A stretch of 64,000 bases of DNA from JACMLC01 sp963720235 (lineage in GTDB: Bacteria; Acidobacteriota; Blastocatellia; Pyrinomonadales; Pyrinomonadaceae), in NCBI GenBank assembly GCA_963720235.1, contig OY970389.1, positions 496,001 through 560,000 on the forward strand. The letters are read 5' to 3'. The translations under genes and the position numbers were made by a program. The notes under the pieces were generated by a model. The model did no database searches. It saw only the letters and a list, made by a program, of their open reading frames with translations, and was not told the DNA's origin. Below are positions 25,204 to 34,571 of this stretch, in pieces (within the stretch, counting starts at the first letter, position 1; each line of letters opens with the position of its first letter).

Positions 25204-25797
25204 TTGAGCGAAGCGACTGCAAAAAATAGAGCTTGCCCGCGCGAAGAGATTGCCGCCTACCTGGACGGCGAGCTTGATGCCGATGCGCGCTCCATTTTTG
25301 AGACGCATTTGAAAGAATGCCGCACATGCTCTGCGGAGTTGCAGGAGCAGCGAAGGCTTTTGTGCGCGCTCGACTTTGCGCTCGGCGCAAGAGACGGCGG
25401 CCTGCCGCTCCCGCAGAACTTTGCGCAGATTGTCGCGGCGCATGCAGAGAGCGATGTGAGCGGAGTGCGCGGGCGAAAGGAACGCGCGCGTGCGTTGCGT
25501 TTGTGCGGCGGGCTTGCGCTTTTAAGTTTTATCCTGCTCGGCGGCGCGAGTCTTAACGCTTCCGTGCTTGTTCCGCTCAAAGCTTTTGCGAGATATGCCT
25601 TGAGCATTTTCGGACTTGTGTGGAGCGCGCTCTATGATGCAGGGACAGGCATTGCTGTCGTCCTGCGCGCGCTGGCAAGACGTTTCATCTTCGAGCCGCA
25701 GCCGTTGAGTCTTCTGGCCCTCCTGCTCTTTGTGATTGCGCTCGCACTGCTCCCGCGACTGATAGCCAGTTACCACCGCCGGCAGATTACAGAATGA
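25204..25797 (+). CDS. Membrane anti-sigma factor with putative zinc finger
   Basis: 197 residues from a TTG; no ATG is available. N-terminal zf-HC2/ZAS motif (YLDGELDADARSIFETHLKECRTC, residues about 18-42, with HxxxCxxC). Hydrophobic segments lie at about 100-118 and 172-190. It should hold the neighbouring sigma factor at the membrane. A second strongly hydrophobic stretch (about 120-155) suggests more than one membrane pass. Confidence 0.8.
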   Translation: MSEATAKNRACPREEIAAYLDGELDADARSIFETHLKECRTCSAELQEQRRLLCALDFALGARDGGLPLPQNFAQIVAAHAESDVSGVRGRKERARALRLCGGLALLSFILLGGASLNASVLVPLKAFARYALSIFGLVWSALYDAGTGIAVVLRALARRFIFEPQPLSLLALLLFVIALALLPRLIASYHRRQITE

Positions 25798-25800
25798 AAG

Positions 25801-26820
25801 ATGCGCGCCCTTTCGGCTAGGGGCGAGTTGTCAAAGATTGTGAATCAGCTTTCGCTTTCGAGTCCCACGGAAATTTGCTTGCCGCCCGTCTTATGGAAAA
25901 TGGCGGCGGCCTTTTTCGCGTTTCTCATCACTGGCATCGCCGCGCACGCACAGGTCGGGACAGAACTGCGTCCAAGTGATAAAGCTCCGCTCGTGGTTGA
26001 AGGAACAAGCGAAGGCGATGTCTTTGGCATGGGCCGCTCTGTCGAAGTTTTAGGCACAATCAAAAAAGGCGTCATCGCGTTTGGCGGAGATGTGATTGTC
26101 ATCGGTCGCGTCGAAGGCGATGTCGCGGCCATCGGCGGCTCTGTCATTCAGCGCGAAGGCTCTTACATCGGCGGCGATGTCCTGGTCTTCGGCGGCGCGT
26201 ATCATCATGGCAAGACCGCGCCGGGACGAAGGGCTGACAGCATGACTGTTATGTACGCAGGCTATGAACAGGAACTGCGCGAGATGATGCGCAATCCGCT
26301 CTCACTCTTGACGCCGCAATGGTCTGCTTCTTATCTGGGCCAGAGACTGCTCGCGATGTTCTTCTGGTTTCTGACTTCGCTGGCATTGGCGGCTATCACA
26401 CCGGGCGCAGTCAGCCGCGCCGCAGCCAGATTGCAACTGACCAACATGAGAGTCGCCATCATAGGCTTTCTCGGAACTGTAGTAAGCACCTTCGGTGTGA
26501 TGGCTTGTTTGCATCTGCTGCCAGTGCCTGTCGGCGTCATCATAGGCATCATGGCTCTGCTGCTGGTCTTGATGGCTTATGTCTTCGGGCGTGTGGCTGT
26601 GCATGCCGCGACTGGCAGATGGCTACAGCGCAAATTCCTGCCGGAAGGGAAGCGTTCGGAGTCTGTCGCGCTGCTGCTCGGCGCGGGATTCTGGACAGTT
26701 ATCCTCTCGCTGCCCTTTATCTGGCCGCTCGTCGTCGCGGGCCTGATGGTGACGAGCATCGGCCTCACGCTGACCGCACGCTATCGTTTGAGCTGGAAAC
26801 AGCCCGCCACAAACGGTTAA
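25801..26820 (+). CDS. Membrane protein with bactofilin-like repeats
   Basis: 339 residues. The hydrophobic N-terminal segment MAAAFFAFLITGIAAHAQ looks like a signal or anchor; an in-frame ATG at 25894 starts exactly there and may be the true start. A short right-handed repeat region follows (VFGMGRSVEVLGTIKKGVIA, VIVIGRVEGDVAAIGGS, SYIGGDVLVFGG), resembling polymer-forming cytoskeletal proteins. Four to five transmembrane helices make up 180-330. Starts 3 bases after the anti-sigma stop, so probably the third gene of a sigma operon. Confidence 0.75.
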   Translation: MRALSARGELSKIVNQLSLSSPTEICLPPVLWKMAAAFFAFLITGIAAHAQVGTELRPSDKAPLVVEGTSEGDVFGMGRSVEVLGTIKKGVIAFGGDVIVIGRVEGDVAAIGGSVIQREGSYIGGDVLVFGGAYHHGKTAPGRRADSMTVMYAGYEQELREMMRNPLSLLTPQWSASYLGQRLLAMFFWFLTSLALAAITPGAVSRAAARLQLTNMRVAIIGFLGTVVSTFGVMACLHLLPVPVGVIIGIMALLLVLMAYVFGRVAVHAATGRWLQRKFLPEGKRSESVALLLGAGFWTVILSLPFIWPLVVAGLMVTSIGLTLTARYRLSWKQPATNG

Positions 26821-26826
26821 AAAAAA

Positions 26827-26903
26827 GTTTCCCGCAAAGGCGCAAAGGCGCAAAGAAAAGATTCAATCGTCTTTCTTTGCGCCTTTGCGCCTTCGCGGGA
26901 AAC
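26827..26903. repeat. Hairpin of GCAAAGGC/GCCTTTGC units
   Basis: Left arm CCCGCAAAGGCGCAAAGGCG and right arm CTTTGCGCCTTTGCGCCTTC. The rest of the gap to 27127 shows nothing recognisable. Confidence 0.8.
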
Positions 26904-27127
26904 TTTCTTCGTTTTTGTGCCTAAAAGCTGTAACGAAAACAGGTTATAGCGCGTCTAATAAATGCGTGCAGATTTCTTGCTGCAAAATTCCCCTGCGCGG
27001 TGTTTTAACAATAAGGACAGCCGGATTAGCTTTACCCTGCATCTAAGGCAACCTTATGGATTGTGCGAGCGTATCAGAAATTCTGACGCGTTCGCGTTCG
27101 CACAAGGCCAGCAACTCAAGTAAAAGT

Positions 27128-28294
27128 ATGAAAATAATCCTTTTAAGCATCGCGCTCATTCTTTTTGCGTTCAACGCCGCTCTGGGCCAGACGCCCCAGC
27201 CCTCGCCCGCAGCCCTGGACATAGGCATCACTGCCACTCTCGCTCTCGGAGATGTGACGGCGATTGATGCTTCCGGTCGTGGCTTGACTGTCAAGACGAA
27301 GGATGGCGACATCTTGGTCTTGATTAACGACAAGACGGAGTACAAAAAGGTCAAGCCCGGTGAGACTTCGCTCCAGAACGCAGAGCCAGCGACTCTTGCA
27401 GAGATTGGCGTTGGCGACCGTGTGATTGCGATGGGCCGTGTCGCGGAAGACCGCAAGTCTATCCCCGCAAAGCGCGTCGTCCTGATGACCAAAGCCGCGA
27501 TTGCTGAAAAGCATGAGCAGGATCGCGCAGACTGGCAAAAGCGCGGCATCGTCGGACGCATCTCTGCGCTCAATGCCGAGACCAAAGAGATTTCTCTCTT
27601 GATGCGTGCTCCGGCAGGCGAGCGGCCTATCACTGTTGCAGCTTCCGACAAAGTTACCTTTCGCCGTTATGCTCCAGATTCAGTCAAGTTCAGCGATGCC
27701 AAGCCAAGCTCTTTCACAGAACTGAAGGTTGGCGACCAGATGCGCGCGCGCGGAGATAGAAGCGCGGACGGCGCACGCTTCACTGCACAGGAGATTGTCT
27801 CAGGCTCTTTCCGCATGGTCGGCGGCAACATCACTGCGATTAATCCTGCGACCAACGAAATCGTCATTAACAATTTGCAGACGGGACAGCCCGTCACCAT
27901 CGTCGTCAACAAAGATTCAGTCATGCGCCGCATCCCGCCTGAGATGGCCGCGATGATTGCGCAGAGAAGAGCGCAACAGCAGGGTGCTGGAACTACTGCG
28001 CCGAGCGGCGGCGGCCCTGCTCCGGGCGCAACCGATGGACAGCCGCGCGGTGGTCGCGGCGGAGATTTCGACGAGATGATAGAGCGATTGCCGCAAGTCA
28101 CTATCACGGAGTTGAAGAAGGGCGACGTGATTGCAGTCTCAAGCACGACGGGCGTTGACCCTGCGCGCGTGACGGCCATCAAGCTCGTCGCAGGGATAGA
28201 AGCCCTGATGACTCGTCAGCAAGGCCCGGCAAGCGGCGGCGCGCAAAGCCCGTCTCTCAATCTCCCCGGCCTCGACAGCATCGGAGGGCCTTGA
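27128..28294 (+). CDS. Secreted protein with repeated DUF5666-like beta modules
   Basis: 388 residues from the ATG at 27128, where a signal peptide starts (MKIILLSIALILFAFNAALG). At least three similar beta modules follow, recognisable by G-x-V/I-x-A-I/L-x-P/A-x-x-x-x-I/L and 'VGDxxxAxG' patterns (VGDRVIAMGR, VGDQMRARGD, KGDVIAVSS). A Gln/Gly/Pro-rich loop lies near 290-320. The stop (TTGA) abuts the TonB receptor gene, so the two are probably an operon. Function unknown. Confidence 0.75.
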   Translation: MKIILLSIALILFAFNAALGQTPQPSPAALDIGITATLALGDVTAIDASGRGLTVKTKDGDILVLINDKTEYKKVKPGETSLQNAEPATLAEIGVGDRVIAMGRVAEDRKSIPAKRVVLMTKAAIAEKHEQDRADWQKRGIVGRISALNAETKEISLLMRAPAGERPITVAASDKVTFRRYAPDSVKFSDAKPSSFTELKVGDQMRARGDRSADGARFTAQEIVSGSFRMVGGNITAINPATNEIVINNLQTGQPVTIVVNKDSVMRRIPPEMAAMIAQRRAQQQGAGTTAPSGGGPAPGATDGQPRGGRGGDFDEMIERLPQVTITELKKGDVIAVSSTTGVDPARVTAIKLVAGIEALMTRQQGPASGGAQSPSLNLPGLDSIGGP

Positions 28295-28311
28295 AAAGTT
28301 TGAGGAATCAA

Positions 28312-31290
28312 ATGCATTCATTTACTAAATCAATAATGAGAACAATTTTAATCAGCATCGCTTTCATCCTGTCAGTGTCTGCGGCTTTCGGGCAGCAGGC
28401 AAATGGTTCTTTGCGCGGGCAGGTGGCAGACGAGTTCGGCGGCGTGATTATCGGCGCAACCGTCACTGTGACGAATGAAAGCGGCGTCGAGAAAACTGCC
28501 GTCACGGATGCAGAAGGCAATTATTCCGTGACGGGGCTTGCGCCCGGCAAATATATCGTGCGCGCCATCGCGCCCGGCTTCGCGCAGTTTGAACAAACAG
28601 AAGTTGAAATCACAGCCGGACAGCGCGAGCAACTCAAAATCACCTTGAGCGTTTCGCTCGAAAAACAGGAAGAAGTAGCGGTTGCCAGCGAAGCTCCTGT
28701 GAGCACAGACCCTGAGAACAATGCTGGCGCGCTGGTGCTGCGCGGTGCAGACTTGGATTCTTTGCCGGACGACCCGGACGAGTTGGCCGCAGCCTTGCAG
28801 GCTCTGGCTGGCCCATCCGCCGGGCCGAATGGCGGACAGTTTTTCATAGACGGTTTCACAGGCGGACGCCTCCCGCCCAAAGAATCCATACGCGAGATTC
28901 GTATCAACCAGAATCCTTTTTCGGCAGAGTTTGACCGCTTAGGATTTGGCCGCGTCGAAATTTTGACCAAGCCGGGAACGGATAAGTTGCGCGGTCAGGT
29001 CTTTATGAATTTCACGGATGAGAGCTTGAACACGCGCAACCCGTTTGCCACGAATCGTGCGCCCTTTCAGGCACGCCAGTATGGCGGCAATCTGAGCGGG
29101 CCTGTCATCAAGAAGAAAGCCTCTTTCTTCCTTGATTTCGAACGGCGCGAGATAGAAGACAACGCTGTCATCAATGCCGTCGTGCTTGACACGACTGACC
29201 CGACTCTTCCGTCAAGACCATTTAGCCTCGCAGTCGTGACGCCGCAAAGGCGTCTCACGTTCAGCCCGCGTTTCGATTACCAGTTGAACGACAAGAACAC
29301 GCTCGTCGCGCGCTACACTTACTCGCGCACGCGGCTCGAAGATTCAGGCATCGGCAATTTCTCTTTGCCCGAACGCGCTTACGATACATTTAGTAATGAG
29401 CATTCGCTTCAACTGACGGAGACGGCTGTGCTCTCTCCGACGGTGATTAACGAAACCCGCTTCCAGTACATACGCAGTCGTCGTCGCTCGGAAGGCAACA
29501 CGGCGCAGACCCTCATCGTCAACGATGCTTTCAGTTCCGGCGGCTCGCAGATTGGCCTCGCCTTTACTAACGAAGATCGCTGGGAGTTGCAGAACAACAC
29601 CTCATGGATTAAAGGTCGCCATTCATTCAGAGCGGGCGCGAAATTGCGCGGCGTGAGAGTGTTCGATTTTTCGCAGAACAATTTTGGCGGCACGTACATC
29701 TTCAATTCTTTAGAGCAGTACAGGCAGACACTGCTCGGCACGCCCGGCTTCCGTCCGGCGCAGCTTAACATCGCGTTTGGCGAGCCGGAGGCGCGCGTCA
29801 CCCAGATAGATTTCGGAGGCTTTATACAGGACGACTGGCGTGTGCGCCCGAATCTGACGCTGAGTTTGGGATTGCGCTATGAGACGCAGAGCAACATCAA
29901 CAGCAATCTCAACTTTGCGCCGCGCATCTCGTTCGCTTGGTCGCCCGGCGCGACAGGCGCGCGACAGCCGAAGACAGTCTTGCGCGGCGGCGTTGGCGTG
30001 TTCTATGACCGTTTTAACGAGAGCCTTACGCTGGCAGCCAATCGCTTTGACGGCAGCCCTGACGCGCAGGTGTCTTATCTTGTCAACAACTTTACGGTTG
30101 AAGGCATAAATATTCTGGACCAGTATCCGGCGCTGCCGACGCAGGCACAGCTTCAGGCTTTTAATCAGCCGCGCCTCATCCGTCTCGTCTCGGAAGATTT
30201 GCAGGCTCCTTACACTATGCAGGGAGCCATCAGCGTCGAGCACCAGTTCCCGTACAGGTTTACTGTCGCGGCGACGTTTGTCACTTCGCGCACGCTGCAT
30301 GTCCTGCGCTCGCGCAATATCAATGCGCCTGTGCCGGGTACTGGCATGCGTCCCTTCGGAGATAACAATAACTATTACCAGTATGAATCCACAGGGAGGC
30401 TCAACCAGAATCAATTTATCGTCAACGTCAACAATCGTCTCAATCCGAACTTTACGCTCTTTGCGACATACATCCTGAGCAAGACGAGCAGCGATACGGA
30501 AGGCGCGTTTGTCTTTCCCGCGCGGCCATATGATTTGAGCACGGAGTATGGCCGTTCTTCTTTCGACACGCGCCATCGTCTCTTTCTCGGCGGCTCATTC
30601 GGCGCGCCATGGGGCATACGCCTCAATCCTTTTATCATCGCTTCATCCGGTCGGCCCTTCAATATCACACTAGGGCGCGACGCGAACGGCGACTCTTTAT
30701 TTACAGACCGCCCGTCGTTTGCTCCTGAAGGGGCAGACTGCAACGCGCTTACCATTCGTTGCACACGTTTCGGCAACTTCAATCTCACGCCCGCTCCCGG
30801 CGAAGAGATTATCCCGCGAAACTTTGGACAAGGCCCGGCCTTCTTCGCAGTCAACCTGCGTGTCACCAAGACGTTCGGCTTCGGCACTGTACCGAGCCGC
30901 ACGAATAATAACGCCGCAGGCGGACAACAGGGCGGCGGACAGGGAGGCAGAGGCGGACGCGCTGGTGGCGGCGGCGGTGGCGGTGGTCGCGGCGGAGCAG
31001 GTGGTGGCGGCGGTGGTCGTGGTGGAGCAGGCGGCGGAGGCGGCGCACTCGGCGCGGGCGCGCTCTTTGGCGGCGGCGGAAATGCTGCGGCAGAGAAACG
31101 CTACAACCTGACCTTCTCCGTCAATGTGCAGAATCTCTTTAACCGCACAAACGGCAACACGCCTATCGGCAATCTTAGCTCGCCCCTCTTTGGCGAGTCG
31201 AACTCAAGCGCGGGCGGCTTTGGCGGCGGCGGCGGCAATGTGGCTGCTGGCAACCGACGCATCGAAGCGCAGATTCGCTTTAGCTTCTAA
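28312..31290 (+). CDS. TonB-dependent receptor with N-terminal carboxypeptidase-regulatory domain (Oar-like)
   Basis: 992 residues from the ATG at 28312 (GAGGAA precedes it). Signal peptide (ILISIAFILSVSAAFG), carboxypeptidase-regulatory-like domain (~28-105, LRGQVADEFGGVIIGATVTV), plug domain (~130-230), then a large outer-membrane barrel. Conserved barrel phrases include GLRYETQSN, GGVGVFYDRF and an aromatic C-terminal strand ending IRFSF. A strikingly Gly-rich insertion (about residues 865-925) breaks the barrel near the end. Substrate unknown. Confidence 0.88.
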   Translation: MHSFTKSIMRTILISIAFILSVSAAFGQQANGSLRGQVADEFGGVIIGATVTVTNESGVEKTAVTDAEGNYSVTGLAPGKYIVRAIAPGFAQFEQTEVEITAGQREQLKITLSVSLEKQEEVAVASEAPVSTDPENNAGALVLRGADLDSLPDDPDELAAALQALAGPSAGPNGGQFFIDGFTGGRLPPKESIREIRINQNPFSAEFDRLGFGRVEILTKPGTDKLRGQVFMNFTDESLNTRNPFATNRAPFQARQYGGNLSGPVIKKKASFFLDFERREIEDNAVINAVVLDTTDPTLPSRPFSLAVVTPQRRLTFSPRFDYQLNDKNTLVARYTYSRTRLEDSGIGNFSLPERAYDTFSNEHSLQLTETAVLSPTVINETRFQYIRSRRRSEGNTAQTLIVNDAFSSGGSQIGLAFTNEDRWELQNNTSWIKGRHSFRAGAKLRGVRVFDFSQNNFGGTYIFNSLEQYRQTLLGTPGFRPAQLNIAFGEPEARVTQIDFGGFIQDDWRVRPNLTLSLGLRYETQSNINSNLNFAPRISFAWSPGATGARQPKTVLRGGVGVFYDRFNESLTLAANRFDGSPDAQVSYLVNNFTVEGINILDQYPALPTQAQLQAFNQPRLIRLVSEDLQAPYTMQGAISVEHQFPYRFTVAATFVTSRTLHVLRSRNINAPVPGTGMRPFGDNNNYYQYESTGRLNQNQFIVNVNNRLNPNFTLFATYILSKTSSDTEGAFVFPARPYDLSTEYGRSSFDTRHRLFLGGSFGAPWGIRLNPFIIASSGRPFNITLGRDANGDSLFTDRPSFAPEGADCNALTIRCTRFGNFNLTPAPGEEIIPRNFGQGPAFFAVNLRVTKTFGFGTVPSRTNNNAAGGQQGGGQGGRGGRAGGGGGGGGRGGAGGGGGGRGGAGGGGGALGAGALFGGGGNAAAEKRYNLTFSVNVQNLFNRTNGNTPIGNLSSPLFGESNSSAGGFGGGGGNVAAGNRRIEAQIRFSF

Positions 31291-31317
31291 ATAAGCCGAA
31301 GCAGAAACCCGCAAAAC

Positions 31318-31375
31318 TTGCTTTGAAGCGAGATGGAAATCAACATGAGTTTGATTTCCATCTCGCTTCAAGCAA
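31318..31375. repeat. Long perfect-stem inverted repeat after the TonB receptor gene
   Basis: Left arm 31318-31342 and right arm 31352-31375 pair over 24 bp with one bulged base and a 9-base loop. It starts 27 bases after the receptor stop. It is probably a transcript end structure, although the following bases are not T-rich. Confidence 0.75.
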
Positions 31376-31463
31376 TTTCGATGAATCATATTCCCACTCC
31401 GCGCCGTATAAGTAATTTGCCGCACGGTTATTCTCTCAGCTTTTTAACTCGAAAGGGACAATC

Positions 31464-32288
31464 ATGATGAAGAAGAAGCTTAGCCGGACTCTCATACTGC
31501 TTTCATCGCTCCTGCTGGCCTTCGTGAGCGTGCAGGCGCAGGAGAAAAAGCCAGCCGCGCCGCAGCCTACCCCCGATGCCAAATCGAGCGGGTCAGGCAA
31601 AGTGACGACAACCACCGCAACCGTTACCGCCACAGCATCAGCCCCCGCAAAAGTTGTTATCACAGCCACGACTACTCCGATGGAGCTTGCGCGCATGGCT
31701 TACTTAGCTCAGGGCGGAGACAAGGCGCGCGACTTGAAAAGCATGGTCTTGACAGGTTCAGTAGATTTGTATGGCCCAAACTCCGTGCAGGCTTTGCCGG
31801 GCAAGTTCGTGATGGTCACTGCGGGCGAACGCTCGCGCATAGAGATACAGTCGCCCGCTTTCAATTACAGGCAAATCTCAGACGGCCAGCAGACTTACAC
31901 TTCCGTGCGCGGAATGGAATTGCCGCCCCCCAACAAGTTCGGCATTCCAGTCCTGATGAAATACGACAAGCCCGGCTTTACAGTCACGGCTCTGCCCGAC
32001 AATAAAAAACAGCGTGCCTTTCGCATCACGGATGCAGACGGCCATGCGACGGATTTTTATGTGGACACTGAGACCGGACGTGTCATGACCTATCTCGTTC
32101 CTTATCAGGGCTACACCTTCGGCGTGGAGAATAAATCTGTCAAAGAGATTAACGGCGTGCTCGTCCCCTACAACTTCACGCAGAGACTGGAAACGCCGCA
32201 GGGCGCATTCTTCGCTGATTACAAAGTCAAAGACGTGAAGCTCGACCAAGCGATTGCCGATGATGTGTTCGACATTCCGGCACAGTAA
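31464..32288 (+). CDS. Secreted LolA/lipoprotein-sorting-like protein
   Basis: 274 residues. Signal peptide (LILLSSLLLAFVSVQA), Thr/Ala-rich spacer (~40-70), then a beta domain with 'MAYLAQGGDKARDLKSMVLTG'-type entry. Phrases such as MVTAGERSRIEI, YTSVRGMELP and FYVDTETGRVMTYLVPYQ resemble the periplasmic outer-membrane lipoprotein-sorting (LolA-like) family. AAGGGA lies upstream of tandem ATGs (31464 and 31467). The precise role is not established. Confidence 0.65.
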   Translation: MMKKKLSRTLILLSSLLLAFVSVQAQEKKPAAPQPTPDAKSSGSGKVTTTTATVTATASAPAKVVITATTTPMELARMAYLAQGGDKARDLKSMVLTGSVDLYGPNSVQALPGKFVMVTAGERSRIEIQSPAFNYRQISDGQQTYTSVRGMELPPPNKFGIPVLMKYDKPGFTVTALPDNKKQRAFRITDADGHATDFYVDTETGRVMTYLVPYQGYTFGVENKSVKEINGVLVPYNFTQRLETPQGAFFADYKVKDVKLDQAIADDVFDIPAQ

Positions 32289-32308
32289 GAAGGCAAAGGT
32301 AAAGAGTC

Positions 32309-32530
32309 AGTTTGTCAGCCCTGTGAGGGGTGGCATGCAGTGGCCCATAAGCCCCGACAGGGGCGACATGTAATAGCCCCGCGCGTCAGCGCGGGGACAC
32401 GCGCACCAAAACAAACCGAGCCCCGTAGGGGCGACACCATTTGTGTCGCCCCTACGGGGCTCGTTATTTATTTTATTGCTTAACCCACGACTCACGTCGT
32501 GGGCTAATATATGTCGCCCCTGTCGGGGCT
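32309..32530. repeat. Cluster of GC-rich palindromes (AGCCCCG..CGGGGCT family)
   Basis: At least four palindromes in tandem: GCCCCGACAGGGGC, GCCCCGCGCGTCAGCGCGGGG, GAGCCCCGTAGGGGCGACA paired with TGTCGCCCCTACGGGGCTC, and CCCACGACTCACGTCGTGGG. They sit immediately upstream of the IS200-type element; the 32289-32664 gap holds this cluster and the element's left end. Confidence 0.8.
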
Positions 32531-32595
32531 ATGGTGCTGCATCACCTGATGATTATGTCGAACTCTCGTTTTTTACTGTCCCAAGCCGGTAGTTA

Positions 32596-33147
32596 AAGCT
32601 ATGCACCTTTGGTGCAAGACTTTCAGTTGCTACACACTTCTGGACATGCTAGAAGTGCGAGAGCATGAAAGAGAACCGATACGGCAGTCATACTGTCAGC
32701 AGATTAACCGTCCATCTGATTTGGGCCACCAAGTACCGCTATCATGTGCTGACAGGTGACATTAAGGTTCGCTGTCGTGACCTGTTGATTCAAATCTGTG
32801 ATGCCGAAGATGTCAAGATCCTCAAAGGCGTGGTGAGCAAAGACCATGTCCACATGCACATTGAGTATCCGCCATCGAAAGCACTCTCGGATTTGGTTAA
32901 ACGGTTCAAGGGGCGAACTTCACGGATGCTGCAACAAGAATATCCAGAGCTACGGAAAAGATATTGGGGCAGACACTTCTGGGCTATCGGGTACGGCGCA
33001 TGGAGCACAGGCAACATTACCGAAGAGATGGTGCAGGAGTATCTGGAGCATCATCGAGAAGCCTCCAACGAAGAGACTGAAACATTCATCTTGGAATAGC
33101 TGGACTTTCAGTCATCGGTCAAATCTCTGCACTTTCAGTGCAGAGTG
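32596..33147 (+). mobile_element. IS200-type insertion sequence
   Basis: A single tnpA with subterminal palindromes. The left hairpin is TGCACC-TTT-GGTGCA (32602-32616) and the right hairpin is CTCTGCACT-TTC-AGTGCAGAG (33125-33145). A further hairpin, CACTTC..GAAGTG (32635-32657), lies just before the transposase start, where IS200 elements are known to mask the ribosome site. Exact tips are not fixed by the sequence alone. Confidence 0.8.
32665..33099 (+). CDS. tnpA: IS200/IS605-family Y1 transposase TnpA
   Basis: 144 residues. HUH motif at 61-65 (DHVHMH) and the candidate nucleophile Tyr126 (MVQEYLEHH). The start HTVSRLTVHLIWATKYR is typical. Single-strand transposition by hairpin recognition is known for this family. 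The frame is intact, so the element may be active. No tnpB accompanies it. Confidence 0.94.
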   Translation: MKENRYGSHTVSRLTVHLIWATKYRYHVLTGDIKVRCRDLLIQICDAEDVKILKGVVSKDHVHMHIEYPPSKALSDLVKRFKGRTSRMLQQEYPELRKRYWGRHFWAIGYGAWSTGNITEEMVQEYLEHHREASNEETETFILE

Positions 33148-33173
33148 GTTTAGTTTTATCTTTTTTACTTGAT

Positions 33174-33734
33174 TTAGATGCTGAGAATTTCCTGCTCTTT
33201 GGTTTTCGACAGTTCGTCAATCTTGCCGATGTAGGTGTTGGTCAGCTTCTGTACTTCTTCGAGACCATCACGCTCGTTGTCTTCCGAGATGGTTTTATCT
33301 TTGAGCATCTTCTTCAATCGTTCGTTTGAGTCACGGCGTATATTGCGTATAGCCGTGCGATGCTCTTCGGCAATCTCGTGGACTTGCTTGGCAAGCTGTT
33401 TGCGCCGCTCTTCCGTGAGAGGCGGAATCGGAATCCGCACGAGCTTGCCGTCGTTCGAGGGATTGAGTCCGAGGTCTGCCGCGCGAATCGCTTTCTCGAT
33501 TGCGCCGAGTTGCGTTTGATCCCAGGGCTGGACGGTGAGCATCTGCGGCTCTGGCACATGCACGGAAGCCATCTGGCTGAGCGGCGTCGGCGTGCCGTAA
33601 TATTCGACCATCACATTATCAAGCAGGCTCACGGCGGCACGCCCGGTTCTGACAGTTGCCAACCTGCGCCGCACATCTTCTATCACCGCATCCATACGCG
33701 GGCGCGTCTCTTTAATGACATCCTTTTCTAACAT
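33174..33734 (-). CDS. frr: Ribosome recycling factor
   Basis: 186 residues, full length. Typical RRF phrases are RMDAVIEDVRRRLATVRTGRA, the N-terminal coiled domain, LVRIPIPPLTEERR and RRDSNERLKK. Releases the post-termination ribosome together with EF-G. Lies just after pyrH in the order rpsB-tsf-pyrH-frr, the classical bacterial arrangement. Confidence 0.96.
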   Translation of the reverse strand: MLEKDVIKETRPRMDAVIEDVRRRLATVRTGRAAVSLLDNVMVEYYGTPTPLSQMASVHVPEPQMLTVQPWDQTQLGAIEKAIRAADLGLNPSNDGKLVRIPIPPLTEERRKQLAKQVHEIAEEHRTAIRNIRRDSNERLKKMLKDKTISEDNERDGLEEVQKLTNTYIGKIDELSKTKEQEILSI

Positions 33735-33748
33735 ATGAATTTCTCCGG

Positions 33749-34507
33749 TTACTTGCTTTCTGGTTTTTCGACGCAGACATGTGTGCCGATGCCTGCTTCG
33801 CCCATCACGACGCGCATGATATTGCCGTGCGTGCGCATATTAAAGACGACGATGGGCAGCTTGTTATCCATGCACAGAGAGATGGCCGAAGCATCCATCA
33901 CTTTTAACTGCTGCTCTAAAACTTCCTGGTACGTGATGCAGTCATAGCGCGTCGCAGTTGAATCCAGCATCGGGTCTGCATTGTAGATGCCTTCGACCTT
34001 CGTCGCTTTCAAAATTACGTCGGCCTTGATTTCCAAAGCGCGCAATGCCGCAGCAGAGTCTGTCGTGAAATATGGATTGCCGGTGCCTGCGGCAAAGATG
34101 ACGACGCGCCCTTTTTCCAGATGACGAATAGCGCGGCGGCGTATGAATGATTCTGCAAGCTGTGGAATGTCTATCGCGGACATGACGCGCGTAAAGACAT
34201 CCAGCTTTTCCAGAGCGTCCTGCAAGACGACGGCATTCATCATCGTCGCCAGCATCCCTATATAATCCGCGCTTGAGCGATCCATGTTGCCCGCGCTTTT
34301 TGAGACGCCGCGAAAGATATTGCCGCCGCCCACGACGACCGCAACCTCTACGCCAAGCTCCTGAACGGCCTTAATCTCTTCTGCGACAGAGCGCGCGACA
34401 TTGACATCAATGCCGTAGTTCTGCTCGCCCATCAGGGCTTCGCCGGAGATTTTTAAGAGGATGCGCCGGAAGGCCGGTTCGGCAACATTAGGTGCAACTG
34501 ATGACAT
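33749..34507 (-). CDS. pyrH: UMP kinase
   Basis: 252 residues. Amino-acid-kinase fold with RILLKISGEALMG, the GGGNIFRG loop, GTGNPYFTTDSAAALRA and the uridylate-binding region. Phosphorylates UMP to UDP in pyrimidine synthesis. Fifteen bases upstream of frr. Confidence 0.96.
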   Translation of the reverse strand: MSSVAPNVAEPAFRRILLKISGEALMGEQNYGIDVNVARSVAEEIKAVQELGVEVAVVVGGGNIFRGVSKSAGNMDRSSADYIGMLATMMNAVVLQDALEKLDVFTRVMSAIDIPQLAESFIRRRAIRHLEKGRVVIFAAGTGNPYFTTDSAAALRALEIKADVILKATKVEGIYNADPMLDSTATRYDCITYQEVLEQQLKVMDASAISLCMDNKLPIVVFNMRTHGNIMRVVMGEAGIGTHVCVEKPESK

Positions 34508-34511
34508 AAGT

Positions 34512-34566
34512 TTTTAAGTCTCAAGACACAAACCGTCTTGAGACTTGAGATTCGAGATTTGAGACG
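34512..34566. repeat. Hairpin of CTCAAGAC/GTCTTGAG units
   Basis: AGTCTCAAGACACAAACCGTCTTGAGACTTGAGATTCGAGATTTGAG pattern between tsf and pyrH; the first part, GTCTCAAGAC..GTCTTGAGAC, is a tight hairpin. Related to the 978-1036 repeat. Confidence 0.7.
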
Positions 34567-34571
34567 ACTTA

